From positions 1-64,000 of the forward strand of contig JANYBV010000014.1 of the NCBI GenBank assembly GCA_025360605.1: DNA of 64,000 bases, given 5' to 3'. Positions 17,777 through 27,464 of this stretch are shown in pieces; the stretch's first letter is position 1, and every line of letters starts with the position of its first letter. The notes beneath the pieces are model-generated. The model was not told where the DNA came from. It searched no databases and saw only the letters and a list, made by a program, of their open reading frames with translations. Position numbers and translations under genes: made by a program. The DNA is from Alphaproteobacteria bacterium. GTDB taxonomy: Bacteria; Pseudomonadota; Alphaproteobacteria; Rickettsiales; SXRF01.

Positions 17777-19008
17777 AGGCTTACTCCCAGCGCTTTGGCG
17801 ACGGTAAAAATATCCTTGTCGCCGCGCCCGCACATATTGACCACCAGCAGATGATCTTTCGGCAAGGTAGGGGCGATTTTCAGCACATGTGCCAGCGCGT
17901 GGGCAGGTTCAAGGGCAGGGATGATCCCTTCTAACTTGGAGATGAGCTGGAACGCATGCAGCGCTTCGTCGTCGGTGGCGGAGACATAACTCACACGTCC
18001 CGTATCGTGCAGCCACGCATGCTCGGGGCCGATACCAGGATAATCGAGTCCGGCGGAAATAGAGTGTGCATCAATGATCTGCCCCTCGGTGTCCTGCAAC
18101 AGATAGGTGCGGCTGCCATGCAATACCCCAGGCTGGCCTTTGGCGATCGAAGCGGCGTGCTGGCCGGATTCAAGTCCGTGTCCGGACGCTTCCACGCCGA
18201 TCATACGAACGGTGGGGTCTGCAATAAATGGATGGAACAGGCCAATCGCGTTAGAACCGCCGCCAATCGCCGCTACCAGCGTATCGGGCAGGCGGCCTTC
18301 GGCTTCGTGTAATTGCTCGCGCACCTCGCGGCCGATGATGGACTGAAAGTCACGTACCATAGCGGGGTAGGGGTGTGGGCCGGCGGCGGTGCCTATTAAA
18401 TAGAAGGTATTATCGACATTCGTCACCCAGTCGCGCAACGCTTCGTTCATCGCGTCTTTGAGTGTTTTGGAGCCGGATTGCACCGGAATCACTTCCGCGC
18501 CGAGTAACTTCATGCGAAATACGTTCGGTGACTGGCGTTCAATGTCCTTTGCGCCCATGTAAATAACGCATTGCAGGCCAAAGAGGGCGCACACCGTGGC
18601 GGTGGCGACCCCATGCTGCCCAGCGCCGGTTTCAGCGATAATGCGTTTTTTGCCCAGTCTTCTGGCGAGCAACACCTGTCCGATGCAATTGTTGATTTTG
18701 TGCGCGCCAGTGTGGTTCAGCTCGTCGCGTTTGAAGTAGATTTTAGCGCCCGCTTTGCCGTTGGCCATGTTTTGGCAATATTCGGTCATGCGCGAGGCAA
18801 AATACAGCGGGCTTGGGCGGCCTACATAATGCTTGAAATAATAATCGATTTCCTTCTGGAACGCAGGCTCAGCCTTAGATCTTTCATACGCCTGCTCCAC
18901 TTCCAGAATCAGCGGCATCAGCGTTTCGGCAACGTAACGTCCGCCGTAAATGCCAAAATGGCCGTGTTCATCGGGGCCTGCAAGATTCGCTTTCGCATGA
19001 TTAGACAT
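17773..19008 (-). CDS. trpB: Tryptophan synthase beta subunit
   Basis: The 411-residue PLP enzyme has the Schiff-base lysine K104 in HTGAHKINN and the phosphate loop [10 protein letters not shown]. It condenses indole with serine to give tryptophan in the alpha2-beta2 complex with TrpA. It overlaps trpF by 8 nt upstream and trpA by 4 nt downstream. Order trpF-trpB-trpA is the alphaproteobacterial arrangement, with trpE, trpG, trpD and trpC elsewhere. Confidence 0.98.
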   Translation of the reverse strand: MSNHAKANLAGPDEHGHFGIYGGRYVAETLMPLILEVEQAYERSKAEPAFQKEIDYYFKHYVGRPSPLYFASRMTEYCQNMANGKAGAKIYFKRDELNHTGAHKINNCIGQVLLARRLGKKRIIAETGAGQHGVATATVCALFGLQCVIYMGAKDIERQSPNVFRMKLLGAEVIPVQSGSKTLKDAMNEALRDWVTNVDNTFYLIGTAAGPHPYPAMVRDFQSIIGREVREQLHEAEGRLPDTLVAAIGGGSNAIGLFHPFIADPTVRMIGVEASGHGLESGQHAASIAKGQPGVLHGSRTYLLQDTEGQIIDAHSISAGLDYPGIGPEHAWLHDTGRVSYVSATDDEALHAFQLISKLEGIIPALEPAHALAHVLKIAPTLPKDHLLVVNMCGRGDKDIFTVAKALGVSL

Positions 19009-19648
19009 TTTTTGCTGCTTTCACAAATGCTTGAATTAATGCAGGATCTTTTATACCTGCTTTTTGCTCCACGCCAGAGGATACGTCAACCATTTTTGCC
19101 CCTGTGAGCCGTATGGCCTGCGCGACATTATCAGGGGTTAGCCCACCCGAAAGCATCCACGGCAGGGTGAAATGGTGGCCGCTGAGTAGGTTCCAGTCAA
19201 AGGTGAGCCCATTCCCCCCCGGAAGTGTGTTTGGAGCTTCAGGCGGCTTTGCATCGAACATCAGCATGTCGGCGCAAGTGTCATAGAGATTGGCCTGTTT
19301 GATATCAGCGGCATTTTTTATGCTGAGGGCTTTGATGAGCTTGATACCGGAAAAGCGGTTGCGAATGGCATTGAGCCGTTCGGGAGTTTCTTTGCCGTGT
19401 AGCTGGATATAATCCGGCTTGAGTTTGCTGTAAATTTCATCAAGCAACGCATCATCGGGATCCACCACGACGCTAACGGAGCGGATGCGCTCTGGCAGCA
19501 TGGCTTTCAGCGTTGCAGCGTGCGTGAGTGTGAGATGTCGGGGTGAGGCGGGGAAATAGACAAAACCGGCATAATCGGCCTTCACATCGATGATGGCCTG
19601 CACAGCGTGGGGATCGTTCAATCCGCATATTTTGACTGATACTGGCAT
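19001..19648 (-). CDS. trpF: Phosphoribosylanthranilate isomerase
   Basis: The 215-residue TIM barrel begins [11 protein letters not shown], with the catalytic cysteine C8, and ends with [13 protein letters not shown] carrying the catalytic aspartate. It isomerises phosphoribosylanthranilate in tryptophan synthesis. It starts 8 nt after the LapA-domain gene and overlaps trpB by 8 nt. Confidence 0.96.
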   Translation of the reverse strand: MPVSVKICGLNDPHAVQAIIDVKADYAGFVYFPASPRHLTLTHAATLKAMLPERIRSVSVVVDPDDALLDEIYSKLKPDYIQLHGKETPERLNAIRNRFSGIKLIKALSIKNAADIKQANLYDTCADMLMFDAKPPEAPNTLPGGNGLTFDWNLLSGHHFTLPWMLSGGLTPDNVAQAIRLTGAKMVDVSSGVEQKAGIKDPALIQAFVKAAKNV

Positions 19649-19656
19649 AACCGTAA

Positions 19657-19983
19657 TTATTCAGGGAGGGCAGAAGGTAACAGATTACCTTTTTCTATAT
19701 GCAGGGCACTGATTTCATTTTGCAGGGCCATCACATGCTTGTGTTCTTTCTTCAGCATGCGGTTCAGTCGGGATGCTTTGGTGCCGACAAAACCACTGCC
19801 GATAATGAGGCCGAGCGCAAAACACAGCACCGCAAACACAAACATCGGCATTTCAGCGGAATAGGGCAGCGGAAACAGGCTGACATGCACAAACTGCCTG
19901 TTCAGCACGGCAAAGCAAAGAAATGCTATGCTGAATAAAGTAAGTAGGAAAAACCGTAATTTACGCCTTGTTTCCTGAAGCAA
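19657..19983 (-). CDS. lapA: LapA-domain (DUF1049) inner-membrane protein
   Basis: The 108-residue protein has two hydrophobic helices (about 10-28 and 45-67) and then a charged coiled tail, the LapA/DUF1049 layout. In enterobacteria LapA works with LapB on LpxC turnover and LPS assembly. Here it lies 4 nt after ihfB and 8 nt before trpF, a common alphaproteobacterial arrangement. No lapB is in the window, so the LPS role is inference. Confidence 0.8.
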   Translation of the reverse strand: MLQETRRKLRFFLLTLFSIAFLCFAVLNRQFVHVSLFPLPYSAEMPMFVFAVLCFALGLIIGSGFVGTKASRLNRMLKKEHKHVMALQNEISALHIEKGNLLPSALPE

Positions 19984-19987
19984 AGCA

Positions 19988-20299
19988 TTAGCCGTGCTGG
20001 GTGTGCGTCGTCATTACAGGGGGTTTGTTGATGCGTTCGCGCAGCTCTTTGCCGGTGCGGAAATAAATCGCGAAACGTTCACCGATACGCACTTCCTGAC
20101 CATTTTTAGGATTGCGTGCTTTACGTGCTTCACGCTTGCGGATGGAGAAGGCACCGAAGCCACGAAGTTCGACACGACCACCTTCAACGAGCGTTTCAGA
20201 AATATCATCAAAGATAGTGCTGACCAGCGTTTCGATGTCGCGCTGATAGAGGTGTGGGTATTTCTTGGAGAGACGTAAAACAAGTTCTGATTTGGTCAT
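19988..20299 (-). CDS. ihfB: Integration host factor beta subunit
   Basis: The 103-residue HU/IHF fold protein has the beta-arm motif RNPKNGQEV and begins MTKSELVLRLSKKYPHL, as in IHF-beta. It should form a heterodimer with IHF-alpha, encoded elsewhere, and bend DNA at specific sites. It lies between sppA and lapA, as in many alphaproteobacteria. Confidence 0.95.
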   Translation of the reverse strand: MTKSELVLRLSKKYPHLYQRDIETLVSTIFDDISETLVEGGRVELRGFGAFSIRKREARKARNPKNGQEVRIGERFAIYFRTGKELRERINKPPVMTTHTQHG

Positions 20300-20341
20300 A
20301 GGGGGTGTCCTTAAGAAAAAATATCACTATAACTTAGACGG

Positions 20342-21259
20342 TTAATGCGTATTAGGATGCCAGATCGCAGTCATGCCGTCAAGCATTAAGCTGCTCTTTT
20401 CAAAAAATTTTCCTGAAATACTTTGGGACATGCTTTCCAGCCAGCCCGAATCATCTTTAGATGAAATATCTTTTATATCAAGGCCTTGTCTAATATTCTT
20501 TTGGGCGACCAGCCACTTCATGGCATCGTCTTCGCCACCGATGGCATCTATCAATTTGTTCTGGAATGCACTTTTTCCGCTATAGACACGTCCGTCGGCT
20601 AATAAAACGACTTTTTCACGCGGAAGCTGGCGGCGCTCGGCTACAATATCGACAAAACGGTTGTAGAAATCATTGATAACTTCTTGAATTACATGCTGAG
20701 ATTCCGGAGTTGTCTTCTCAAACGGAGAGGGAGAGCCTTTGAGCGGCGAGGATTTGATAATAATGGGTTTGATCCCGATTTTTTCCGCCAGTTCCGTGAT
20801 TTCGGCCGATTCGATGATAACGCCGATAGAGCCGGTAATCGTGCCCTCGCGTGCTATTATATGGTCAGCGCCCAGCGCAATCATGTATCCGGCCGAGGCG
20901 CTTAAAGACCGCATGACTGCCACGATAGGCTTTTTCTTGGATAATTCGCGCAGGCGCAAAAACACTTCTTCACCGGCAACCGCACTGCCCCCGGGGGTAT
21001 CCAGCCACAGGATAACTGCCTTGGCTTTCGTGTTGTCCGCAAGGTCATCGATAAGGGTGTAGAGTTTCTGGTCATCGGTGATGATGCCATCCAGCGTCAG
21101 GCGTGCGACGAAATCTTTTTCAATAGGAGAGTGGGTATTGAAACGCTCTGCCGAGACAATCATCACCAATACCGCCAGCATGACCGCAATCACCCGCCAC
21201 TTGGTGATCTGGGATTTAAGATAGAGCCGATCGAGGAGGGTATCTGCGTTGATTGCCAT
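20342..21259 (-). CDS. sppA: Signal peptide peptidase SppA, short form
   Basis: The 305-residue protein has one N-terminal membrane segment (about 22-36) and a serine-lysine protease domain: nucleophile S122 in SASAGYMIA and general base K174 in SPLKGSPS. It degrades signal peptides left in the membrane. It is a single-domain form, as in many bacteria, unlike the 600-residue E. coli enzyme. It lies between rpsA and ihfB with 190- and 42-nt gaps. Confidence 0.94.
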   Translation of the reverse strand: MAINADTLLDRLYLKSQITKWRVIAVMLAVLVMIVSAERFNTHSPIEKDFVARLTLDGIITDDQKLYTLIDDLADNTKAKAVILWLDTPGGSAVAGEEVFLRLRELSKKKPIVAVMRSLSASAGYMIALGADHIIAREGTITGSIGVIIESAEITELAEKIGIKPIIIKSSPLKGSPSPFEKTTPESQHVIQEVINDFYNRFVDIVAERRQLPREKVVLLADGRVYSGKSAFQNKLIDAIGGEDDAMKWLVAQKNIRQGLDIKDISSKDDSGWLESMSQSISGKFFEKSSLMLDGMTAIWHPNTH

Positions 21260-21449
21260 GGGGAAAATAAAATAACGCGTTTAAAGATGAGGTAGGCAAT
21301 CTAAGTGAATAGGTTATTTAAGTCAACAGATTGGTTCCTGATGGAGCCAGTATTGATAAACGGTTAGTGATAGAGAGGGGAATGATAATGGTAGTTGTGG
21401 GCGGCAAGAGAACAGATCGCTCTGCCCCCTTATCGCCCACTTCTAACGC

Positions 21450-23177
21450 TTAGACTTTTTTCTTCTTCGATTTGCCTTCTTCAGCCGCTTCGTTCAAAGC
21501 TGCGCCGAGAATGTCGCCAAGTGACGCGCCGCTATCGACGGAACCGTACTCGGTGATGGCTTTTTTGTGTTCTTCAACTTCGAGTGCTTTGATAGAAACA
21601 GTCACCTTGCGGGTGGCTTTATCAACCGTAACCACACGTGCGTCAACGCGGTCACCGACAGCGAAGCGGTCAGCGTGCTGTTCCTGACGCTCACGCGCCA
21701 ATTCGTTTTTCTTTACGAAGGTGGTTACGTTGTCGGTGAGTTTCACCATGATGCCGTCGTCACGGACTTCGGTGACGGTGCAGGTAATGGTTGAGCCTTT
21801 TTCGATGCCGGTAAGTTCGTTCTCATGCGGATCGTTTTCGAGCTGTTTTACACCAAGGCTGATGCGTTCTTTTTCAACATCGATCGCGAGGATCTTTGCT
21901 TTGATGCGTTCGCCTTTTTTGTAGTTTTTGATCGCTACGTCACCGGATTCTGACCAGCTGAGGTCAGAGTGATGAATCAGACCGTCAATGTCGCCTTCAA
22001 GGCCAACGAACAGACCGAAATCGGTGATGTTGCGGATTTCGCCTTCGATGAAGTCGCCCACGTTGACTTTAGCGGAGTAGATCGCCCATGGGTTTTCTTC
22101 ACACTGCTTCATGCCGAGGCTGATGCGGTGTTTGGAAGCGTCGATATCGAGAACAACAACGTTGACTTCCTGCGATACAGAAACCAGTTTCGATGGGTGA
22201 ACGTTCTTTTTGATCCACGAGATTTCGGATACGTGAACGAGGCCTTCGATGCCGGGTTCGAGTTCAACAAACGCACCGTAATCGGTGATGTTGGTGATTT
22301 TGCCGGAGAGCTTGGTGCTCACTGGGTATTTAACGTCAGCACCCTGCCAAGGGTTGGTTTCCAGCTGTTTCATGCCGAGCGACACGCGCTTGGTGGCCTG
22401 ATCGAACTTGGTTACCATCACCTTTACATTCTGGCCGAGGGACAGAACTTCGGATGGGTGGCTTATACGGCGCCATGAAATATCGGTAACGTGGAGGAGG
22501 CCGTCGATGCCGCCCATGTCGATGAACGCACCGTAATCGGTGATGTTCTTGACCATACCTTCAAGCACCTGACCTTCGGAGATTTTGGCCAGAAGCTCAT
22601 TGCGTTGTTCAACGCGTGATTCTTCAAGAACGGCACGGCGGGACACAACGATGTTGCCACGTTTGCGGTCCATTTTCAGAATCTGGAACGGCTGGGAAAT
22701 GTGCATCAGCGGGGTTACGTCGCGGATAGGGCGGATGTCCACCTGTGAACCCGGAAGGAACGCCACAGCACCCTGAATATCCACAGTGAAACCACCTTTA
22801 ACGCGGCCGAAGATAACACCGTCAACGCGCTGCTGGTTAGCACACGCTTTTTCGAGTTTGATCCACGCTTCTTCACGCAGTGCTTTTTCGCGGCTGAGAA
22901 CGGCTTCGCCGTTTTTGTTTTCAATTTTTTCCAGATAAACTTCGACTTCATCACCGGGTTTCAGCTCGGGAGAAACGCCGCCAACCATGAATTCGCGCAC
23001 GGGTACGCGGCCTTCTGATTTCAAACCAACGTCGATGATAACCACGTCTTTTTCAACGGCGATAACGATACCGGTGATGACGGAACCTTCTTGTCCGCCG
23101 CCCGATTGGATCGATTCTTCAAATAATGCGCCAAAATCTTCAATATCCATACTTAATGCCTGTGCTGCTTGAGCCAT
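21450..23177 (-). CDS. rpsA: Ribosomal protein S1
   Basis: The 575-residue protein has six S1 RNA-binding repeats, visible as recurring NITDYGAFV/DGLLHVTDISW blocks, and ends in a lysine tail. It binds mRNA on the 30S subunit and helps initiation. AGGAAG precedes the ATG by 5 nt. A stable hairpin lies just upstream in the leader, a possible autoregulatory site. The place between cmk/aroA and sppA/ihfB is conserved in the class. Confidence 0.98.
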   Translation of the reverse strand: MAQAAQALSMDIEDFGALFEESIQSGGGQEGSVITGIVIAVEKDVVIIDVGLKSEGRVPVREFMVGGVSPELKPGDEVEVYLEKIENKNGEAVLSREKALREEAWIKLEKACANQQRVDGVIFGRVKGGFTVDIQGAVAFLPGSQVDIRPIRDVTPLMHISQPFQILKMDRKRGNIVVSRRAVLEESRVEQRNELLAKISEGQVLEGMVKNITDYGAFIDMGGIDGLLHVTDISWRRISHPSEVLSLGQNVKVMVTKFDQATKRVSLGMKQLETNPWQGADVKYPVSTKLSGKITNITDYGAFVELEPGIEGLVHVSEISWIKKNVHPSKLVSVSQEVNVVVLDIDASKHRISLGMKQCEENPWAIYSAKVNVGDFIEGEIRNITDFGLFVGLEGDIDGLIHHSDLSWSESGDVAIKNYKKGERIKAKILAIDVEKERISLGVKQLENDPHENELTGIEKGSTITCTVTEVRDDGIMVKLTDNVTTFVKKNELARERQEQHADRFAVGDRVDARVVTVDKATRKVTVSIKALEVEEHKKAITEYGSVDSGASLGDILGAALNEAAEEGKSKKKKV

Positions 23178-23192
23178 AAATAAACTTCCTAA

Positions 23193-23221
23193 CCGTCATC
23201 CGGCAGTGCCGTATATGACGG
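23193..23221 (-). promoter_or_regulatory. Hairpin in the rpsA leader
   Basis: CCGTCAT (23193-23199) pairs with ATGACGG (23215-23221), with an inner CGGC/GCCG stem. The hairpin ends about 5 nt upstream of the AGGAAG ribosome site of rpsA. E. coli S1 represses its own mRNA through leader hairpins, so this is a candidate for similar control. The rest of 23222-23539 holds no convincing gene. Confidence 0.5.
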
Positions 23222-23539
23222 GTCTTGATACGAAATGTCAGCGGCATTTCTGGTTAAGCATATGATATAAAATAAATTTTCACGGGTAGCCGCGCTGAGC
23301 GGAGCCGGTCTATAGTTAAATAGGGGCACATTTGTACTTGGAACTGCGTGGAAATCAAGCGGTTTTTAAGGGGTGGAAAAGGAGGGGAGATGACAAAAAA
23401 GTATATTATTCCACTGTAAAGGCACAAAAATTTATTTTTCAGCAATTTTTATGTTGCGGTGCAAACGCAAGCAAGTCATATATTAATATTAACCTTTATG
23501 GTATATGTTACGTTCTTAGAATCGTTACGGGAGGAATAA

Positions 23540-23914
23540 ATGCCTGCTATTGAAAGTTATAAAGGCCTCAACAAGATTGATATCAATTATGGTATTGTGG
23601 ATGAAACGAATGATCACAGATATCAATTTTCAGCTTCTACCAAACAAGCTCTCGAAAAATTGAAGGTCTTACTTGGGGATAAGATCGATGAGGTGACGCC
23701 ACAATTTAAGCTGGTTGAAGGCAAAGCGGTTCTGGATAATTTGATGACAGGGCCGGATATGATGGCGGTGAAGGCGCTGAATATCCTTAGAAAGCTTCTG
23801 GATGGAACGGATGTGGCGAAGACTGATGCCAGCCATGATTTTGATTCGGCACAGACAGCAGCGATCATAGCAAAGCTGCCTGCGCTTGGCCGTCGGCCTG
23901 ACGCGACTGACTAA
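23540..23914 (+). CDS. Small protein of unknown function
   Basis: The 124-residue soluble, helical protein has no signal peptide or membrane segment. GGAGGA lies 4-5 nt before the ATG, so it is well translated. A central stretch (KVLLGDKIDEVTPQFKL) and a C-terminal ALGRRPDATD are the only notable parts. It is divergent from rpsA and its stop overlaps the aroA-cmk stop by 4 nt, tail to tail. No family was recognised. Confidence 0.65.
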   Translation: MPAIESYKGLNKIDINYGIVDETNDHRYQFSASTKQALEKLKVLLGDKIDEVTPQFKLVEGKAVLDNLMTGPDMMAVKALNILRKLLDGTDVAKTDASHDFDSAQTAAIIAKLPALGRRPDATD

Positions 23915-25941
23915 GCTGCCAGCGCCGGATATTTCCGCAGGATTACTTCACGCACCGTTTCAAACACACCGTCGGCATCATGCGCTGAGCTGTCGATAAT
24001 AAACGCATCCTCACTGGGTTTTAACGGCGCTACCGAGCGCTTTTCGTCACGCTCATCGCGCTCGCGCAAATCATCCAGCACGGATTCAAAAATAACCTCA
24101 ATTCCTTGGCCTTGCAGCTCCCTGTGGCGGCGTTTGGCGCGGGCGTAAAGCGTAGCGGTAATGAAAAATTTAAAGTCGGCATCGGGACACACCACCGTAC
24201 CGATGTCACGCCCGTCCAGCACAGCTCCTCTGCCAGAGCCGGCAAAATCGCGCTGGAACTCCAGCAGCGCCTGACGCACCTGTGGAAACGCGGAAACGAC
24301 GGAAGCTGCCTGCCCGATACGTTCCTGACGCAGTCTTGGGTTGGCGAGGTCTTCCACGTCAATGCTGCGGGCGGCTTCTTCTGCTGCAGTTGCATCGGTC
24401 GGTTCTTTTCCGGCATATACGATTTTCATGCCCACGGCGCGGTAGAGGCTGCCGGTATCCATATATTCAAGGTTAAAATACTCTGCCAACCGCCTAGCAA
24501 GCGTACCTTTTCCGGAAGCGGCGGGGCCGTCGATGGCAATGACCAGCGGCTGGTGGTTTGCGGCGGGAAGCAAAGGACGTAAATCACGAATATTGGCACC
24601 CAGTCCATTGAAAAGATGGACAAAATTAGGGAAGCTGGTTTGAATGGATGTGGCATCGTCAACCGTCACCGGCTGTGCGCTTGCCATGCCAAACACCAGA
24701 AACGACATCGCGATACGGTGATCAAAATGCGTGGCGATGGTCGCTCCACCCCTTGGTTTTCCTTGGCTTCCCTTAACATGCAGTGTGTCACCTTCCGCAT
24801 GGGCTTCCACCCCGCACGCATCAAGCGATTCAATAATAGCGCTCAGGCGGTCGCTTTCTTTCACGCGCAGCTCGGAAAGACCGTGCATCACGGTGACTCC
24901 TTCAGCAAAAGCCGCAGCTACCGCCAGTATGGGGTATTCATCAATCATGCTTGGGGCGCGTGCGGCAGGTACGGTAACGCCTTTTAATTGACTGCTAACC
25001 ACCAGAATATCAGCAACTTTTTCACCTGCTACCTCACGCTCGTTGCGAAACTCGATGTTGGCGCCCATTTCCATAAGCGTGGTCATTAGGCCGGTGCGTA
25101 GCGGATTGACGCAGATGTTGCGTAGAAAAAGACTTGAATGTGGGCAAATAAGTGCTGCAACCATCAAAAAAGCGGCCGAAGAGGGGTCTCCGGGAACCGT
25201 GAGATTTCTGTCGCGGGGGGGGATTTTCTGATACCCCGGAAGGGCAACGCAGACCGCACCATCATCCATTGCTGTTGACACTACTTTATATCCCAGATAG
25301 CGCAGCATATTTTCCGTATGATCGCGGGTGGGTTGTGGTTCAATCACCTTGGTGATTCCGGGGCTGTTAAGACCCGCCAGTAAGATGGCGGATTTAACCT
25401 GCGCGGAAGCAACCGGAAGGCGGTATTCAATCGGCATGCAATCACTAGAGCCGGTGAGGGCAAGGGGGAGTTTGTGGCCGGTGCGGGCGACTATTTTGGC
25501 TCCCATCATAGCCAGTGGAGTGGAAACGCGCGCCATAGGCCGCGAGCGCAAGCTGTCATCGCCGGTAAAAAAGCTGGTAAACGGGTAAGGGGTGAGCAGG
25601 CCCATTAAAAGGCGGGTGCTGGTGCCGGAATTGCCCATGTCCAGCACGCTGTCGCTTTCGCTGAGGCCGCCAATGCCCACACCTTGTACTTCCCAGATGT
25701 GATGGGGTTTTTGTTTGATGTTCACGCCGAGCAAGCGCAGCGCTCTAGCAGTATTCAATACGTCATCGCCTTCCAGAAGGCCGGAAATCGTGGTTGTTCC
25801 CAACGCCTGCGAGGAAAGCATCAGTGCGCGGTGCGAAATCGACTTGTCACCGGGGATGATGATGTCACCCTTCATGCCTGCCGTATCGCTGGAGCGCATA
25901 GAGAAGAGGGGGTTATTGTGGGTCGGTGGGTTGGAGACCAA
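23911..25941 (-). CDS. aroA-cmk: EPSP synthase-cytidylate kinase fusion protein
   Basis: One uninterrupted 676-codon frame holds two enzymes. Residues 1 to about 455 are 3-phosphoshikimate 1-carboxyvinyltransferase (GDKSISHRALM, PMARVSTPL, LRVKESDRL, THFDHRIAMSF). Residues about 465-676 are CMP kinase (P-loop DGPAASGKGT, MDTGSLYRAVG, DGRDIGTVV). They serve the shikimate pathway and pyrimidine nucleotide recycling. aroA, cmk and rpsA are usually separate neighbours, so fusion came from loss of the stop between them. The start is probably TTG at 25941 with AGAGGA upstream, overlapping the previous gene by 29 nt; ATG 25899 would cut conserved sequence. Confidence 0.93.
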   Translation of the reverse strand: MVSNPPTHNNPLFSMRSSDTAGMKGDIIIPGDKSISHRALMLSSQALGTTTISGLLEGDDVLNTARALRLLGVNIKQKPHHIWEVQGVGIGGLSESDSVLDMGNSGTSTRLLMGLLTPYPFTSFFTGDDSLRSRPMARVSTPLAMMGAKIVARTGHKLPLALTGSSDCMPIEYRLPVASAQVKSAILLAGLNSPGITKVIEPQPTRDHTENMLRYLGYKVVSTAMDDGAVCVALPGYQKIPPRDRNLTVPGDPSSAAFLMVAALICPHSSLFLRNICVNPLRTGLMTTLMEMGANIEFRNEREVAGEKVADILVVSSQLKGVTVPAARAPSMIDEYPILAVAAAFAEGVTVMHGLSELRVKESDRLSAIIESLDACGVEAHAEGDTLHVKGSQGKPRGGATIATHFDHRIAMSFLVFGMASAQPVTVDDATSIQTSFPNFVHLFNGLGANIRDLRPLLPAANHQPLVIAIDGPAASGKGTLARRLAEYFNLEYMDTGSLYRAVGMKIVYAGKEPTDATAAEEAARSIDVEDLANPRLRQERIGQAASVVSAFPQVRQALLEFQRDFAGSGRGAVLDGRDIGTVVCPDADFKFFITATLYARAKRRHRELQGQGIEVIFESVLDDLRERDERDEKRSVAPLKPSEDAFIIDSSAHDADGVFETVREVILRKYPALAA

Positions 25942-26815
25942 GTTTTTTCTGTTCCTCTTGCTGTTTTTGCCTTCTTGCCTCTTCAGCAGAAACCTGCCCG
26001 GGATCCTGACAGTACCATTTCGTGCTTTTCTTGACTACGAAGTCATAGCAAAAGTATCCCTTAGCAAAAACAAAAAATGAAAACATAACGCCAGCAATGA
26101 CTAGCCATAGCAGTGTGGCATAGCTGCTGGGGGCAAAATTTCCGAACATACGCAATAGCATACGTTGTTTAAATGATTGTTTTTTAGTTCCTCCTTCAGG
26201 CAATATTTTGCTTGGGTACAGACCACGGCCGACCGCAGGGCCCGCAATAAAATCGTCATCGTCGTTTTTGGATTTACGGACTTTTTTCACTACTCTGGCC
26301 TGAGAGCTTGCGATTTTTACCGAACCTTGCGGGGCGGCGGGTGCTGCAGTTACGGTTGCAGGAGCGGGATCGTTACGCACAGGAGCGGGAATGGCAGGGG
26401 CATCGTGTGTGCTGCTAACGGTCTGGCTCAGTTGAATCATTATTTGCTTGCCGCTTGGCTGTGCATTAACAAAGGCTAGCGTAAAGCCATTAGTTTTAGC
26501 CACAGGTATATCGCTAAGGCACAATTCATCAAGAGTGGTCATGATTTTTTTTAAGGCGGTCGCATAGGCGAAAGCAGAAGCGAGTATGTCGCCTAATTGT
26601 TCTGGCGAATATTTCGGATTGGTGATGTAGAGCTTCGATGGCTTATCCGGCGTATGGTAGACCTTGGCTTCAAATCCAAACGACACCAGAACATCATACG
26701 CTGCCTTTGCTTGAATAGCTGTATCCAGCACATAGATTTTCTGGAAATCATTCGCGTGCGCGGGGGTGACCTCGCTGCACATTGCCTTCAAAATATCGTC
26801 AAACTGGTATGTCAT
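25913..26815 (-). CDS. Membrane-anchored protein of unknown function
   Basis: The 300-residue protein has a soluble N-terminal domain (about 1-125), a low-complexity Pro/Ala/Thr linker (about 138-165), a basic and Asp-rich stretch (KKVRKSKNDDDDF), one membrane segment (about 235-255), and a charged Gln/Glu-rich tail. With no signal peptide the N-domain is most likely cytosolic. It overlaps the start of aroA-cmk, so the two are co-transcribed. No family was recognised. Confidence 0.65.
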   Translation of the reverse strand: MTYQFDDILKAMCSEVTPAHANDFQKIYVLDTAIQAKAAYDVLVSFGFEAKVYHTPDKPSKLYITNPKYSPEQLGDILASAFAYATALKKIMTTLDELCLSDIPVAKTNGFTLAFVNAQPSGKQIMIQLSQTVSSTHDAPAIPAPVRNDPAPATVTAAPAAPQGSVKIASSQARVVKKVRKSKNDDDDFIAGPAVGRGLYPSKILPEGGTKKQSFKQRMLLRMFGNFAPSSYATLLWLVIAGVMFSFFVFAKGYFCYDFVVKKSTKWYCQDPGQVSAEEARRQKQQEEQKKLGLQPTDPQ

Positions 26816-26876
26816 ATTTATCGTATAATATATATTATGGAAAATTTATATAACGGTTAAAGTCCATGATGATAGC

Positions 26877-27452
26877 TTATTCTTTCTTGGGAAGCAGCTT
26901 TTCAATGGCTGCCGCTAGTTTGTCAGAGTCAGGGGTTGTAATCGAGCTATAATAATCAACCGCCTTACCGTTCGTATCGATAAGGTACTTGTGGAAATTC
27001 CACTTGGGTGCGGAACCGAAGCCAAGCACCGAATATACCCACTTATAGAAAGGATTGGCATCGTCGCCCGTTACTACTTGTTTCGTGGTCATCGGGAATG
27101 TAACACCGTAATTGAGCGTGCAGAATTTTTTGATTTCAGAGGATGTTCCCGGCTCCTGTTGCCCAAAATCATTGGATGGAACGCCCACGATCACCAGCCC
27201 CTTGTCCTTATATTTAGTATAGAGTTCTTCAAGCCCCTTATATTGCGGGGTAAAACCACATTTAGAGGCGGTATTGACCACCAGTATGACCTTGCCCTTA
27301 AACTCCGACAGCGGCAAAGCCTTGCCGTCCAGCGTTTCAAAGCTGAAATCATAGGCACTTTGGTTAGATGCATTAGGTTCGGCATGCACTATAAAAGGAG
27401 ACATCAGGGTAGCTCCAAAGAAAATCATCAGGCGCAACATATTCTTGATCAT
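26877..27452 (-). CDS. Exported glutathione peroxidase family protein
   Basis: The 191-residue protein has a signal peptide (cleavage after VHA near residue 24) and the GPx fold: C65 in NTASKCGFTPQY, Gln in SNDFGQQEPG, and Trp in PKWNFHKYLID. It is the cysteine form; such enzymes reduce peroxides, often with thioredoxin rather than glutathione. Export to the periplasm is unusual for bacterial GPx, which are mostly cytosolic. It is last in the run that starts with tatD and the MBL gene, 12 nt after the latter. Confidence 0.9.
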   Translation of the reverse strand: MIKNMLRLMIFFGATLMSPFIVHAEPNASNQSAYDFSFETLDGKALPLSEFKGKVILVVNTASKCGFTPQYKGLEELYTKYKDKGLVIVGVPSNDFGQQEPGTSSEIKKFCTLNYGVTFPMTTKQVVTGDDANPFYKWVYSVLGFGSAPKWNFHKYLIDTNGKAVDYYSSITTPDSDKLAAAIEKLLPKKE

Positions 27453-27464
27453 AACCCAAACCCC

